Shown: in pieces, positions 17,082 through 24,921 of the stretch
Position numbering within the stretch: the stretch's first letter is position 1
Layout of the letters: every line of letters begins with the position of its first letter
Assembly: GCF_040364665.1 (NCBI RefSeq)
Contig: NZ_BAABWX010000003.1
Coordinates: 1-64,000 of the forward strand
Direction of reading: 5' to 3'
Origin: Cognatishimia sp. WU-CL00825
GTDB taxonomy: Bacteria > Pseudomonadota > Alphaproteobacteria > Rhodobacterales > Rhodobacteraceae
Length of the DNA stretch: 64,000 nucleotides
Made by a program: the position numbers and the translations under genes
Notes under the pieces: generated by a model
What the model saw: only the letters and a program-made list of their open reading frames with translations
Databases searched by the model: none
What the model was told of the DNA's origin: nothing

Positions 17082-18335
17082 ATGCCAGCCCTGTGCCGCG
17101 AATGTTTAAATGAGGTGCCCGTGACGCGCCGCTGTCCACAGTGCGGCAGTCTGCGAATCGTGGCACATGACGAATTGTTTGACCTGACTATTGCACATAT
17201 GGATTGCGATGCCTTTTACGCAAGCGTGGAAAAGCGCGACAACCCCGAGCTGGCCGACAAGCCGGTGATCATTGGCGGTGGCAAGCGCGGAGTTGTATCA
17301 ACCGCGTGTTATGTGGCGCGCATTCGCGGGGTCAGGTCGGCGATGCCGATGTTTCAGGCGCTAAAACTGTGCCCGGATGCGGTGGTCGTGCGACCACGCA
17401 TGTCGGTTTATGTAGAGACCAGCCGCAAAATTCGCGCTTTGATGGACGCGTTGACGCCCTCGGTGGAACCCTTGTCTTTGGACGAGGCTTTTATGGATTT
17501 GGGTGGCACGGCGCGGCTCCATGGGCACCCGCCAGCGGTGATGCTGGCGCGTTTGGTGAAACGCATGAAGGAAGAAATTGGGGTGACCGGGTCCATTGGA
17601 CTGTCGCACAACAAATTTTTGGCCAAAGTCGCCAGCGATCTGGATAAACCCCAGGGGTTTGCGGTGATTGGCGCGGCAGAAACCGATGCGTTTCTGTGCG
17701 ACAAGCCGGTGCGGATGATCTGGGGCGTCGGACCTGCGGCGCAAGAGGGGCTGGAACGCGCGGGCATTCGCACGTTTTCCGATTTGCTGCGCTGGGATCA
17801 ACGGGATTTGTCCGAGCGTTTTGGGTCGATGGGCTATCGGCTGTGGCATCTGGCGCGCGGCCAAGACAAACGCAAAGTGTCTGCCCGCAATCCGGTCAAA
17901 AGCATCAGCAAGGAAACCACGTTTTTTGAGGACACCAGCAGCGTTGATTTGCTGGATGGCCATCTTTGGCGGCTGAGCGAACAGGTGGCGGACCGCGCCA
18001 AAGCCAAGGGAAAAGCCGGCCGCGTGGTGACGCTAAAACTGAAACGGGCAAATTTTTCGCTGATCTCGCGCCGGCTGAGTTTGCGGGATGCCACCCAGAT
18101 GGCAGACACCATTTATCAGACAGCGCGCGGGCTGTTTGACCAGGTGGGCAACCAGGGCCCTTACCGACTGATTGGGGTTGGAATATCTGACATCGTGGAC
18201 GAAAGTATTGCTGACCTTAGCGGCGATTTTCTGGACCCAAAGGCCGCGCAACGGCGCAAAGCCGAACGCGCCACCGACGCCATTCGTGCGCGGTTTGGTT
18301 CAGATGCAATCCAAAAGGGCCGCGGCATTCGTTAG
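17082..18335 (+). CDS. dinB: DNA polymerase IV (Y-family, DinB) with N-terminal zinc ribbon
   Basis: A 417-residue translesion polymerase. Residues 5-21 carry Cys-x2-Cys...Cys-x2-Cys (C5, C8, C18, C21), a small zinc ribbon added before the normal start of the fold. The palm follows with HMDCDAFYASVEK (catalytic Asp, steric gate region), SLDEAFMDL (catalytic Asp-Glu) and a helix-hairpin-helix (MIWGVGPAAQEGLERAGI). The start MPALCREC at 17082 is preferred over the ATG 6 nt upstream. It should bypass lesions at stalled forks. Confidence 0.93.
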   Translation: MPALCRECLNEVPVTRRCPQCGSLRIVAHDELFDLTIAHMDCDAFYASVEKRDNPELADKPVIIGGGKRGVVSTACYVARIRGVRSAMPMFQALKLCPDAVVVRPRMSVYVETSRKIRALMDALTPSVEPLSLDEAFMDLGGTARLHGHPPAVMLARLVKRMKEEIGVTGSIGLSHNKFLAKVASDLDKPQGFAVIGAAETDAFLCDKPVRMIWGVGPAAQEGLERAGIRTFSDLLRWDQRDLSERFGSMGYRLWHLARGQDKRKVSARNPVKSISKETTFFEDTSSVDLLDGHLWRLSEQVADRAKAKGKAGRVVTLKLKRANFSLISRRLSLRDATQMADTIYQTARGLFDQVGNQGPYRLIGVGISDIVDESIADLSGDFLDPKAAQRRKAERATDAIRARFGSDAIQKGRGIR

Positions 18336-18342
18336 CCCCGCA

Positions 18343-18364
18343 CTTCATCTTTCTAAAAATACTC
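18343..18364 (-). repeat. 3' intergenic repeat, type 2 (copy 1)
   Basis: On the minus strand it reads GAGTATTT-TTA-GAAA-GA-TGAAG. It lies downstream of the amidohydrolase gene in that gene's sense direction, after a perfect GGGGGC/GCCCCC hairpin (18396-18410) and an inverted repeat TGAAAC/GTTTCA (18377-18390). Copies 2 and 3 are at 36584 and 63577. Confidence 0.7.
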
Positions 18365-18425
18365 TGGGGGGATCGGTGAAACCTGTTTCAACGATGGGGG
18401 CAAAGCCCCCGCACGCCTTCACGGG

Positions 18426-19286
18426 TTATTCGGCGGCAAGCTTTTGCAGCGGCCGACCCAGGGTTACGATGTCCGCGATGGCGCTGCGCAGGGACTGGCG
18501 GAAAGCCTCAAAATTGGCATTTGGGGTGATGCGTGTTTCATCCATGTAAAGCGAGCGGTCGATTTCAACCTGGATGGCGTGCTGGTTGCGCGACGGGCGG
18601 CCATAGTTTTGGGTCACGTAGGCACCAGCAAACGGTGCATTACGCGACACCACAAAACCGGCATTCACAAAGGCCGCTTCAACACCGTTGATGACCCGTG
18701 GATCAGCCGAGGCCCCAAAACGGTCCCCAAGTACAATTTGCGGCCGCCGGGCCTTACTCCCGCCGGATGCATCCAAAGCTTCGCGGGGCATGGAATGGCA
18801 ATCAATCAGAATCGCCTGCCCAAATTGGGCACGCGCGTCATCCAGCAGCCCCTGTAGTGCCAGATGATAGGGCCGCCAATAGCCATTTAGGCGCTCTTCG
18901 GCCTCCTCCAGACGCAATTTTCCCCGATAGATGGGCTGGCCATTGGCCACCACGCGGGGAATCACCCCAAGACCCGAGGCCACGCGCGGGTTGTTTCCCA
19001 ATTTTCGCACGCCTGCGATCAATGCCGGATCCAGCTCTTCTGCGCTGCGATTATAGTCGATAAAGGCGCGTGGTGCTGCGGCCCTTAGAAACGGGGCACC
19101 AACCTCGGGAGCATGGTCAAAAAGCCTGTCTACAAAGGCATCTTCAGAGCTGCGGATCGCCAGGCCAGGCAAAATAGTGCGCTTTAAAAACCACTCGGGG
19201 TAATCATTGCCGCTGTGTGGCGACGCAAAAACCACCGATGACGTGCATTCGGCTGGGCGGTCTAATATAAAGGCGCGTGCGGGCAT
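18426..19286 (-). CDS. N-formylglutamate amidohydrolase-family protein
   Basis: A 286-residue protein of the HutG-like N-formylglutamate amidohydrolase family. Metal-ligand motifs are visible: SPHSGNDYP near residue 22, RSSEDAFVD near 46, and ILIDCHSMP near 160. The family releases formate from N-formylglutamate in histidine breakdown, but no other hut gene is nearby, so the true substrate may differ. The ATG follows AGGAG. It appears monocistronic. Confidence 0.85.
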   Translation of the reverse strand: MPARAFILDRPAECTSSVVFASPHSGNDYPEWFLKRTILPGLAIRSSEDAFVDRLFDHAPEVGAPFLRAAAPRAFIDYNRSAEELDPALIAGVRKLGNNPRVASGLGVIPRVVANGQPIYRGKLRLEEAEERLNGYWRPYHLALQGLLDDARAQFGQAILIDCHSMPREALDASGGSKARRPQIVLGDRFGASADPRVINGVEAAFVNAGFVVSRNAPFAGAYVTQNYGRPSRNQHAIQVEIDRSLYMDETRITPNANFEAFRQSLRSAIADIVTLGRPLQKLAAE

Positions 19287-19341
19287 TTGCTCTCCTGTTC
19301 AAAATAAAGCATAGCCCAAAAAAGATAATTGCCGAAAGCCC

Positions 19342-19370
19342 TTGATCCCCTCTGCGACTCCTTTTATAGA
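19342..19370 (+). promoter_or_regulatory. sigma-70-type promoter upstream of tRNA-Val
   Basis: TTGATC (19342-19347) and TATAGA (19365-19370) are separated by exactly 17 bp, a good housekeeping promoter. Transcription should start near 19377, about 60 bp before the tRNA, so the terminator-like hairpin at 19381 would be inside the transcript. Confidence 0.55.
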
Positions 19371-19380
19371 CCGCTCCACC

Positions 19381-19406
19381 AGCGCGGGGTTTCCGCGCTC
19401 CTTTTT
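19381..19406 (+). terminator. terminator-like hairpin in the tRNA-Val leader
   Basis: AGCGCGG (19381-19387) and CCGCGCT (19393-19399) form a perfect 7-bp stem with a five-base loop, followed by CCTTTTTATT. No plus-strand gene ends just upstream: the nearest, dinB, stops 1 kb earlier. It lies between the likely promoter and the tRNA. Confidence 0.55.
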
Positions 19407-19437
19407 ATTAAGGGGCGAAGTTCTGCAAAGGTTTCAT

Positions 19438-19512
19438 GGGCGATTAGCTCAGCGGTAGAGCACTTCGTTGACATCGAAGGGGTCACAAGTTCGATCCTTG
19501 TATCGCCCACCA
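19438..19512 (+). tRNA. tRNA-Val (anticodon GAC)
   Basis: A 75-nt cloverleaf. The acceptor arm GGGCGAT (19438-19444) pairs with ATCGCCC (19502-19508), then A and an encoded CCA. The D arm TTAGCTCAGCGGTAGAGC, the anticodon loop with GAC at 19470-19472, and the T arm with TTCGATC are all present. GAC reads the valine codons GUC and GUU. Confidence 0.96.
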
Positions 19513-19581
19513 TGAATTCACTGGCCCACTCTGGGCCGCCCGTAACAGGCGCACGCCGCGCCGCGACTAAGGAGAAGACCC

Positions 19582-19707
19582 ATGAAGGTCAAGAACTCAC
19601 TCCGCTCGCTCAAGCAGCGTCACCGCGATTGCCGTGTTGTGCGCCGTAAGGGCCGCGTTTACGTCATCAACAAGACGCAACCGCGTTTCAAAGCACGTCA
19701 GGGTTAA
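19582..19707 (+). CDS. rpmJ: 50S ribosomal protein L36
   Basis: A 41-residue protein, [20 protein letters not shown] and onwards to KARQG. It is the longer, zinc-less (C-minus) form of L36 common in proteobacteria, with only one cysteine instead of the CxxC-Cx4H ligand set. The start follows AAGGAG. It lies 70 bp after tRNA-Val and is followed by a very strong terminator, so the two may share a transcript. Confidence 0.95.
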   Translation: MKVKNSLRSLKQRHRDCRVVRRKGRVYVINKTQPRFKARQG

Positions 19708-19738
19708 TTTCCCGACGCCGTTTTGGCAGAGATAGAAG

Positions 19739-19766
19739 GCCGCTCCTTTTTGGAGCGGCTTTTTTT
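19739..19766 (+). terminator. Rho-independent terminator of rpmJ
   Basis: GCCGCTCC (19739-19746) and GGAGCGGC (19752-19759) form a perfect 8-bp stem with a TTTTT loop, followed by seven T. Confidence 0.93.
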
Positions 19767-19789
19767 ATGGCAGAAGGATGTTTGCCAGC

Positions 19790-19817
19790 TGGATATCAAC
19801 TTGTGGATATCAACTTG
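19790..19817. repeat. perfect 14-bp tandem duplication
   Basis: TGGATATCAACTTG occurs twice with no spacer (19790-19803 and 19804-19817). The second copy covers the stop codon of the Hint-domain gene (minus strand, stop at 19810-19812), so the duplication lies in its 3' end and does not change the protein. It looks like a recent slippage event. Confidence 0.9.
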
Positions 19818-20814
19818 GCAACACGTCTTTTTGAACGGGTTGCTGGTTTTTGGCCAAGCGATTGACCAATGCCTTTTGTTTGCTATCGCTGGGAATGTGG
19901 CGCGCCGCGGCGATCTTTAACTTCGGGCGACGTTTGAGATCAGGAAACAGCGCAAACAACTCGCTTCGGGCCTCTGGCGATATCGATTTCAAAGCCTCGG
20001 GACCAGTATAAAGGCTTTCGGTGGCCGCACCTTCGGCAAAGATGATTTCGTGCTGATCAAACACCAAGTGAAAATAGGTGACAGCGCTTGCGGTGCTATC
20101 GACATATATGCCGGGCAAAGAGGTTAATTTGATTGCGGGCACAAGCACTTCGGGCTGATCAAACATGCGCGAAACCACGGGGGTATTCACCACCATGCGA
20201 TGTTGGCGCGAGACTTTGAGGTCGCGTTTTGGCAAGCCATGGCCCAGCGCGCCTGACACAATGCAGATCGGTTGTAGCTTGGGGTTTTCCGCCAGTCGCG
20301 CAGCTGACAATTCGGTGGAAAGCACCATACGTAGCGTCAGGTGTTGCCCGTCTTGGCCCAGCACAGACATGCCAGCCTTGAGGTTTTCGACCGGGATCAA
20401 ACCCATCGGAGTGTCAACCTGTGTGCCCTTGACCAAACAGGGTGGCCCGAGGTCTGCGACATCCAATTCGCCGGTTGAAGACACATAGGTTGTCGACACC
20501 AGATCAGAGTCCTCTAAGACACTGCCGTCGGTAGGGGTGAACACCTGGGTGCCATCTGAGAGATAGAAGGTTGTGCCGGTTATTGTGGTGGTTCCGCCCC
20601 CCGCCAGATCCACGGTGATTGTATCGCCGGGATAGGCCCGCGTGACATCCAGCCCGTTGATTGTATCGGGGGTTGATCCTGTGCTGACGCTGCCAATGTC
20701 ACCGTCATCATCCTGGTCGACCATTTCATATTTTTGCACGGTCAAAGTGGTGCCCACCGCGGGCGGAGCATAGGGATCAATTATCCAAAACTGGTCTGTA
20801 TACGTCGCGGGCAT
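19810..20814 (-). CDS. Hint (hedgehog/intein) domain protein
   Basis: A 334-residue protein. The N-terminal third is rich in Thr, Gly and Asp (VDQDDDGDIGSVSTGSTPDT...GGGTTTITGTTFYLSDGTQ), like calcium-binding adhesin or RTX-type segments. From about residue 128 comes the Hint_2 domain of Rhodobacterales proteins: CLVKGTQVDTPMGLIPVENLKAGMSVL with its leading Cys, then SRQHRMVV and LTSLPGIYVD. The family is predicted to self-process or to act in secretion, with no proven role. The ATG at 20814 follows AAAGGAC. Confidence 0.82.
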   Translation of the reverse strand: MPATYTDQFWIIDPYAPPAVGTTLTVQKYEMVDQDDDGDIGSVSTGSTPDTINGLDVTRAYPGDTITVDLAGGGTTTITGTTFYLSDGTQVFTPTDGSVLEDSDLVSTTYVSSTGELDVADLGPPCLVKGTQVDTPMGLIPVENLKAGMSVLGQDGQHLTLRMVLSTELSAARLAENPKLQPICIVSGALGHGLPKRDLKVSRQHRMVVNTPVVSRMFDQPEVLVPAIKLTSLPGIYVDSTASAVTYFHLVFDQHEIIFAEGAATESLYTGPEALKSISPEARSELFALFPDLKRRPKLKIAAARHIPSDSKQKALVNRLAKNQQPVQKDVLPS

Positions 20815-20952
20815 GACGTGTCCTTTGCTGGCTGTTGATGGGCCAAAAACAACGAATCGTGGCCCAAATCTGAGGTCAACAGCAAGTATAGTGTGCAAAT
20901 AGGGCCATTTGTGGGCATCAGGTGCCTGCAAACCTAAGCGGCTTTTGCAAGA

Positions 20953-22581
20953 TTATCGCCCCAGCAACAGCTGCAACATAGTGGCCTGATTGACATAACC
21001 CGTGGGCTGCATATTGCGCGACTTTTGCAGTTGGCGCAAAGCCGCGCGGGTCTGTTCGTTGAAATTGCCGTCCACCGGGCCGGGATCAAGCCCAAGGCGC
21101 GACAGGCGGGTTTCAATCAGCAAGCGCGCCGCTGAGTTGCCCACCACAGATTGCTCGGCGCGCAGATAGCGTTTGCGCGCTTCATCATCGCTGGCCTGAC
21201 TGCGTAGGGCTGACAAACGCGCCTGAGCTTCGGGCGCAAAGAGCCCGTTTGGAAAATCGTTAAGGAAGTTTTGATAGGCCCGTTCGGTGTTTTGCGTGCT
21301 GGCTGTGTTCCAAGCGGTGCGTTCCAGCTGATCTTGGGTTGGGCGGCGCGCGTTTTCGATGTCTTGCAGCCGGTCCCGCGCCAGGGTGGCATACACCCCA
21401 TTGGGGAACTCACGCAAATAGCTGCGATAACCCGCCTCGGTGTCACGTGCCCCGGTATCTTGCCAATAAGCCCGGTCTCTGGCGTCTTGGATGGCGCGAC
21501 GACGGCGGGCTTCTTCCTCGAGTTCTGCGGCGCGCAAGCGGGCAAATTCCTGTAGGTCGCGCAATTGATCCAAATTGAGATAACCATGAGCCTCATAGCC
21601 CGTATCTGCCTGCCAAGCGGCCACTGCGCTGCGCGTGGCAGGGCCAAACACCCCGTCAACTCCGCGCGTGTTATACCCCAAAGTATTGAGGTCTTTTTGA
21701 ATGTTGCGGCGTTGGGATCGGTTCAAGCCAAGAGATTGTTCTGCTTGTTGAATTTGCGTTTCACGATCTGAAATCTGTTGCGATATCAACCGGCGGGCTT
21801 CGGTCACAAAGCGCCCCGTCGGATAGCGGTTCAAATAGGCATCTAGCGCCTCTTTGCTGCCGATGTCTCGCACAGCACTCCAATAGGCCAGCTCGCCCAT
21901 ATCTTGCAAAGGTTGTTGTGGCGTTTCCTCGGGAGTGAAGGCCACATTGCGCGACCGGAAACCGGCGATTGTGGCGCGGCCTGCATTTTGCGCGACCTCT
22001 TGCGAAGTGACGCCTGGTTGAAGCAATTGCGAAAGAGACCGCACAACATCTGCTTGCGGGCCAAAGACCGTTGTGACTCCCTGAGGCACCGGGTGGGCCT
22101 GTGTGGTTGCTGTCAGATCCGCCAGCCCACTGAGCGGAGCTGGCTGGGTGATCACCGCCAGAACAGCATGCCCCGCCGCAGCCTGCAACGTCGTGTCCAT
22201 TGAACCAAGCGCAATGGCCTTGCTACCGATGTCAAATCCGTCCGGACGGCGAGCGTCCTGTGCCACAAGCCAATTGTCGCGCCCATCGCTCAGCACGTGA
22301 CCGCGCAATACGATCAACAAACGCCCGGGTTCCGATTGGGCGCTGGCTTGGGTGGAAAACAAGGCGGCGCGCATGGCACCAAGTCGTGCATCCTTCAGGC
22401 GGGTGACTTCGAAACCCGCTTGCTGAAGATCTTGGGACAGGTCCTCTAGGGCACGGTCATTGCGCAGGTCAGGCAAATACCGATAGTCCTGTTGGTCAAT
22501 GAGCAACGCCAGGTCACGGGCGCCCCCTGCGGTGCCTGCAAAGATAAGACTTGCGGTCAAGGCCGCCATCAGAAAACGCAT
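20953..22581 (-). CDS. peptidoglycan-binding protein with caspase-like N-terminus
   Basis: A 542-residue exported protein with a signal peptide at 1-20. Residues about 22-180 resemble a caspase-like (peptidase C14) fold: ALLIDQQDYRYLPDLRNDRALEDLSQDLQQAGFEV, and RGHVLSDGRDNWLV at the catalytic His. The catalytic Cys segment (normally DAC) reads VLAVITQPAP, so it is probably inactive. Two PG_binding_1 domains follow (NIQKDLNTLGYNTRGVDGVFGP near 290; LIETRLSRLGLDPGPVDGNF near the C-terminus), separated by three repeats of the YxxYLxxFPxG type. Likely periplasmic, envelope-associated. Confidence 0.82.
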   Translation of the reverse strand: MRFLMAALTASLIFAGTAGGARDLALLIDQQDYRYLPDLRNDRALEDLSQDLQQAGFEVTRLKDARLGAMRAALFSTQASAQSEPGRLLIVLRGHVLSDGRDNWLVAQDARRPDGFDIGSKAIALGSMDTTLQAAAGHAVLAVITQPAPLSGLADLTATTQAHPVPQGVTTVFGPQADVVRSLSQLLQPGVTSQEVAQNAGRATIAGFRSRNVAFTPEETPQQPLQDMGELAYWSAVRDIGSKEALDAYLNRYPTGRFVTEARRLISQQISDRETQIQQAEQSLGLNRSQRRNIQKDLNTLGYNTRGVDGVFGPATRSAVAAWQADTGYEAHGYLNLDQLRDLQEFARLRAAELEEEARRRRAIQDARDRAYWQDTGARDTEAGYRSYLREFPNGVYATLARDRLQDIENARRPTQDQLERTAWNTASTQNTERAYQNFLNDFPNGLFAPEAQARLSALRSQASDDEARKRYLRAEQSVVGNSAARLLIETRLSRLGLDPGPVDGNFNEQTRAALRQLQKSRNMQPTGYVNQATMLQLLLGR

Positions 22582-22669
22582 TTTGGTTCCCCCCTACTTG
22601 TGTCAGCACCCCGGTCTCAGTGTGCGCTATAATCAAGGCTAGAGCAAAGATTTGGGAAATTGGCGGGGA

Positions 22670-22702
22670 AAAATACGAAAAAGCGCGCCCCTAGAGGCGC
22701 GC
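22670..22702 (-). terminator. Rho-independent terminator of the PaaK-like gene
   Basis: On the minus strand a 7-bp GC-only stem (22696-22702 with 22683-22689) is followed by TTTTTCGTATTTTT. It begins about 24 bp past the ligase stop codon. Confidence 0.75.
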
Positions 22703-22725
22703 CTTTGACGGGGAGGAAAATCCGT

Positions 22726-23946
22726 TTAGTCGTATTTGCGCTTGTCTTCGATCACGATGCCATCGTTGGGCAGGGTCCCTGGAGCAACCAATTCGATGCG
22801 GCCTTTCAGCTTGAGCAGCCCAACCACACTGTCGCGATAAAGATCGCTGTCACTGACATCGGTTTCAAGTTGCACGGTCATGATATCCATTTCGCCTTCG
22901 CGTGAGGCAATCACCCGCGCTTTGGCAACATCCTCATGCCGCTCTACTAGGGCGGCAACCTGCTCGGGGCGCACAAACATGCCTTTGATTTTGGCGGTTT
23001 GATCGGCGCGGCCCATCCAGCCTTTGATGCGCATATTTGTGCGGCCGCAGGGGCTTTGCCCCGGTAAAACGGCGGAAAGGTCGCCGGTGGCAAAACGGAT
23101 CAGTGGGTAATCTGGGTTCAAACTGGTGACCACAACTTCGCCAACGTGGCCGGGGACCACGGGTGATCCAGTGCCCGGTGTGACGATTTCGACAATCACA
23201 TGTTCATCAATCACAAGCCCGTCGAGGGCGGGGGTTTCATAGGCGATATTGCCCAAATCGGCGGTGGCATAAGACTGAAGGCAAGTGATGCCACGATCAG
23301 CGTATTCCTGGCGCAAACTGGGAAAGAGCGCCCCACCCCCAACCACCGCTTTGGTAAAGGCCAAGCGGGTCCCAAGCGCATCGGCGCAATCCAAGATTAC
23401 TTTTAGGTAATCAGGCGTGCCTGCATAGGCGGTGGCACCAATAGCGTCGGCGGCCTGCACCTGCAGTTCGGTTTGGCCTGTTCCAGCAGGTACAACTGTG
23501 GCCCCGACAGCCTGTGCACCGTTTTCAAAGATCATACCAGCGGGGGTCAGGTGATAGCCAAAGCAGTTTTGCACAATATCGCCCCGCCCGATGCCACAGG
23601 CATGCAAGAACCGCCCCATGCGCCACCAGTCATGGCTGATTTTTCCGGGCTCGTAAATCGACCCAGGAGACTGGAAGATATGAGAGAAATCCGAAACTGG
23701 AATCGCGTTGAACCCTCCGAGGGGTGGGTGTTTGGCCTGAGCCTTTCCGATGTCAGATTTGCGCAAGACGGGCAAAGAGGCCAGCTTATCCGCAGAGGTG
23801 ATCTCTGCTGCGTCCACATCGGCAAATGCCGCCGCATAGCCCGCCAATGCTTTGACCCGCGCAATTTGTTTGGGCAAAGCACCTGCCAAATCAGCAGCCC
23901 TTGCATCCGAAGATCTGGTTTCTAAGTCGTCAAAATACCGGCGCAT
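22726..23946 (-). CDS. PaaK-like adenylate-forming CoA ligase
   Basis: A 406-residue protein of the phenylacetate-CoA ligase branch of the ANL superfamily. Visible features are FQSPGSIYEPGK (degenerate P-loop region), YATADLGNIAYET, the ATP-binding DYPLIRFATGDLSAV, GRADQTAKIKGMFVRPEQV at the domain hinge and the C-terminal IEDKRKYD with the catalytic Lys. It activates a carboxylic acid to its CoA thioester. It lies downstream of the ligase/ABC cluster in the same direction, separated by one opposite-strand gene. Confidence 0.85.
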   Translation of the reverse strand: MRRYFDDLETRSSDARAADLAGALPKQIARVKALAGYAAAFADVDAAEITSADKLASLPVLRKSDIGKAQAKHPPLGGFNAIPVSDFSHIFQSPGSIYEPGKISHDWWRMGRFLHACGIGRGDIVQNCFGYHLTPAGMIFENGAQAVGATVVPAGTGQTELQVQAADAIGATAYAGTPDYLKVILDCADALGTRLAFTKAVVGGGALFPSLRQEYADRGITCLQSYATADLGNIAYETPALDGLVIDEHVIVEIVTPGTGSPVVPGHVGEVVVTSLNPDYPLIRFATGDLSAVLPGQSPCGRTNMRIKGWMGRADQTAKIKGMFVRPEQVAALVERHEDVAKARVIASREGEMDIMTVQLETDVSDSDLYRDSVVGLLKLKGRIELVAPGTLPNDGIVIEDKRKYD

Positions 23947-24052
23947 AGTCCCGATCCTTTTTGATTTTATGAATTTTCGCGGCCCGCACGAAGGATTTGT
24001 TTACGTCTTGAAGGCAAGATTTCGCGTGACGCCCACTCAAGAAAGTCGTGCA

Positions 24053-24916
24053 ATGCCAGGAACGTCTGATTCCGTGATGAATGCCGAAACTGCGACAAAC
24101 TCGTTCACCCACGGGTTTGACCAGCGCTTGCAGTTTCACGAGGATCTGGAATGCATGGAGGCGGATTTTTCGTCTTTCCACTTTGCCAATGCTGACGTTG
24201 TGCATCGGTTTTATGATCGCATCGAGCAACGCATAGCCGAGAGCGGCCATAGCAAATGGTTTTTTCTGGTGAATTATTCGCGCTGCCACATCACGCCCAA
24301 AGCTTGGCCCACATTTGCCTTGCGCGGCAAACGGCTGAATTTGGCCCATAGTCAGGGATCGGTGCGCTGTGACGCCACCCCGGAAACCCGGCTGGAGATT
24401 GAAAGCCGCGCCCAATCCGAGAATTTTGACGCCAATTTGCTGGCGGATCGGGAGTCTGCGTTGAAACGCGTGGCCGAGCTGACCTCTGCGCGCCAAGAAA
24501 CCCTCGCGCAAGCGCGCACCCCAATGAACGTCGCCGATTTTGACCAACGTTTGCGGTTTGAACCGGATCATCTGATTTTGGAGCTGGATCATTCAGACCT
24601 CAGATTTCGAAATGCAGGCGATGTGGATGCCTATTTTGGTTACGTGGAACAACGGATTAAACAGACACGTCGTCGGTGGTTTTTGCTGACTTGCAACACA
24701 GGGTTTGAAGTCGATCAGCCCGCATGGATACGTTGGTCATTTCGACTGCGCCGGCTGCTTGAAGGGGCCGCTTTGGGGGCGGTGCAATATGGTTTGTCAC
24801 CCGAACAGCGCGAAGATTTGGACCGTGTCTCGCTGCAGGTGCGGTTGCACAATACGACTTGCAAGACACGCGCAGAGGCCAAGAAAGCACTGACCGCTGT
24901 TCTGGATGACCTGTAG
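24053..24916 (+). CDS. hypothetical protein with a tandem duplicated domain
   Basis: A 287-residue protein made of two similar halves. Each has FDQRL-F-(E/D)DL, a middle with an acidic helix ending (I/V)EQRI, a strand KWFFLVNYS or RWFLLTCNT, then PAW and a basic helix RGKRLNLAHSQGSVR or RLRRLLEGAALGAVQ. No signal or membrane segment is seen. The alternating beta/alpha order recalls STAS-like domains, but I cannot assign a family. It stops 5 bp before the convergent LivF-type gene and diverges from the PaaK-like gene. The start at 24053 is uncertain (24077 possible). Confidence 0.7.
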   Translation: MPGTSDSVMNAETATNSFTHGFDQRLQFHEDLECMEADFSSFHFANADVVHRFYDRIEQRIAESGHSKWFFLVNYSRCHITPKAWPTFALRGKRLNLAHSQGSVRCDATPETRLEIESRAQSENFDANLLADRESALKRVAELTSARQETLAQARTPMNVADFDQRLRFEPDHLILELDHSDLRFRNAGDVDAYFGYVEQRIKQTRRRWFLLTCNTGFEVDQPAWIRWSFRLRRLLEGAALGAVQYGLSPEQREDLDRVSLQVRLHNTTCKTRAEAKKALTAVLDDL

Positions 24917-24921
24917 GCATA

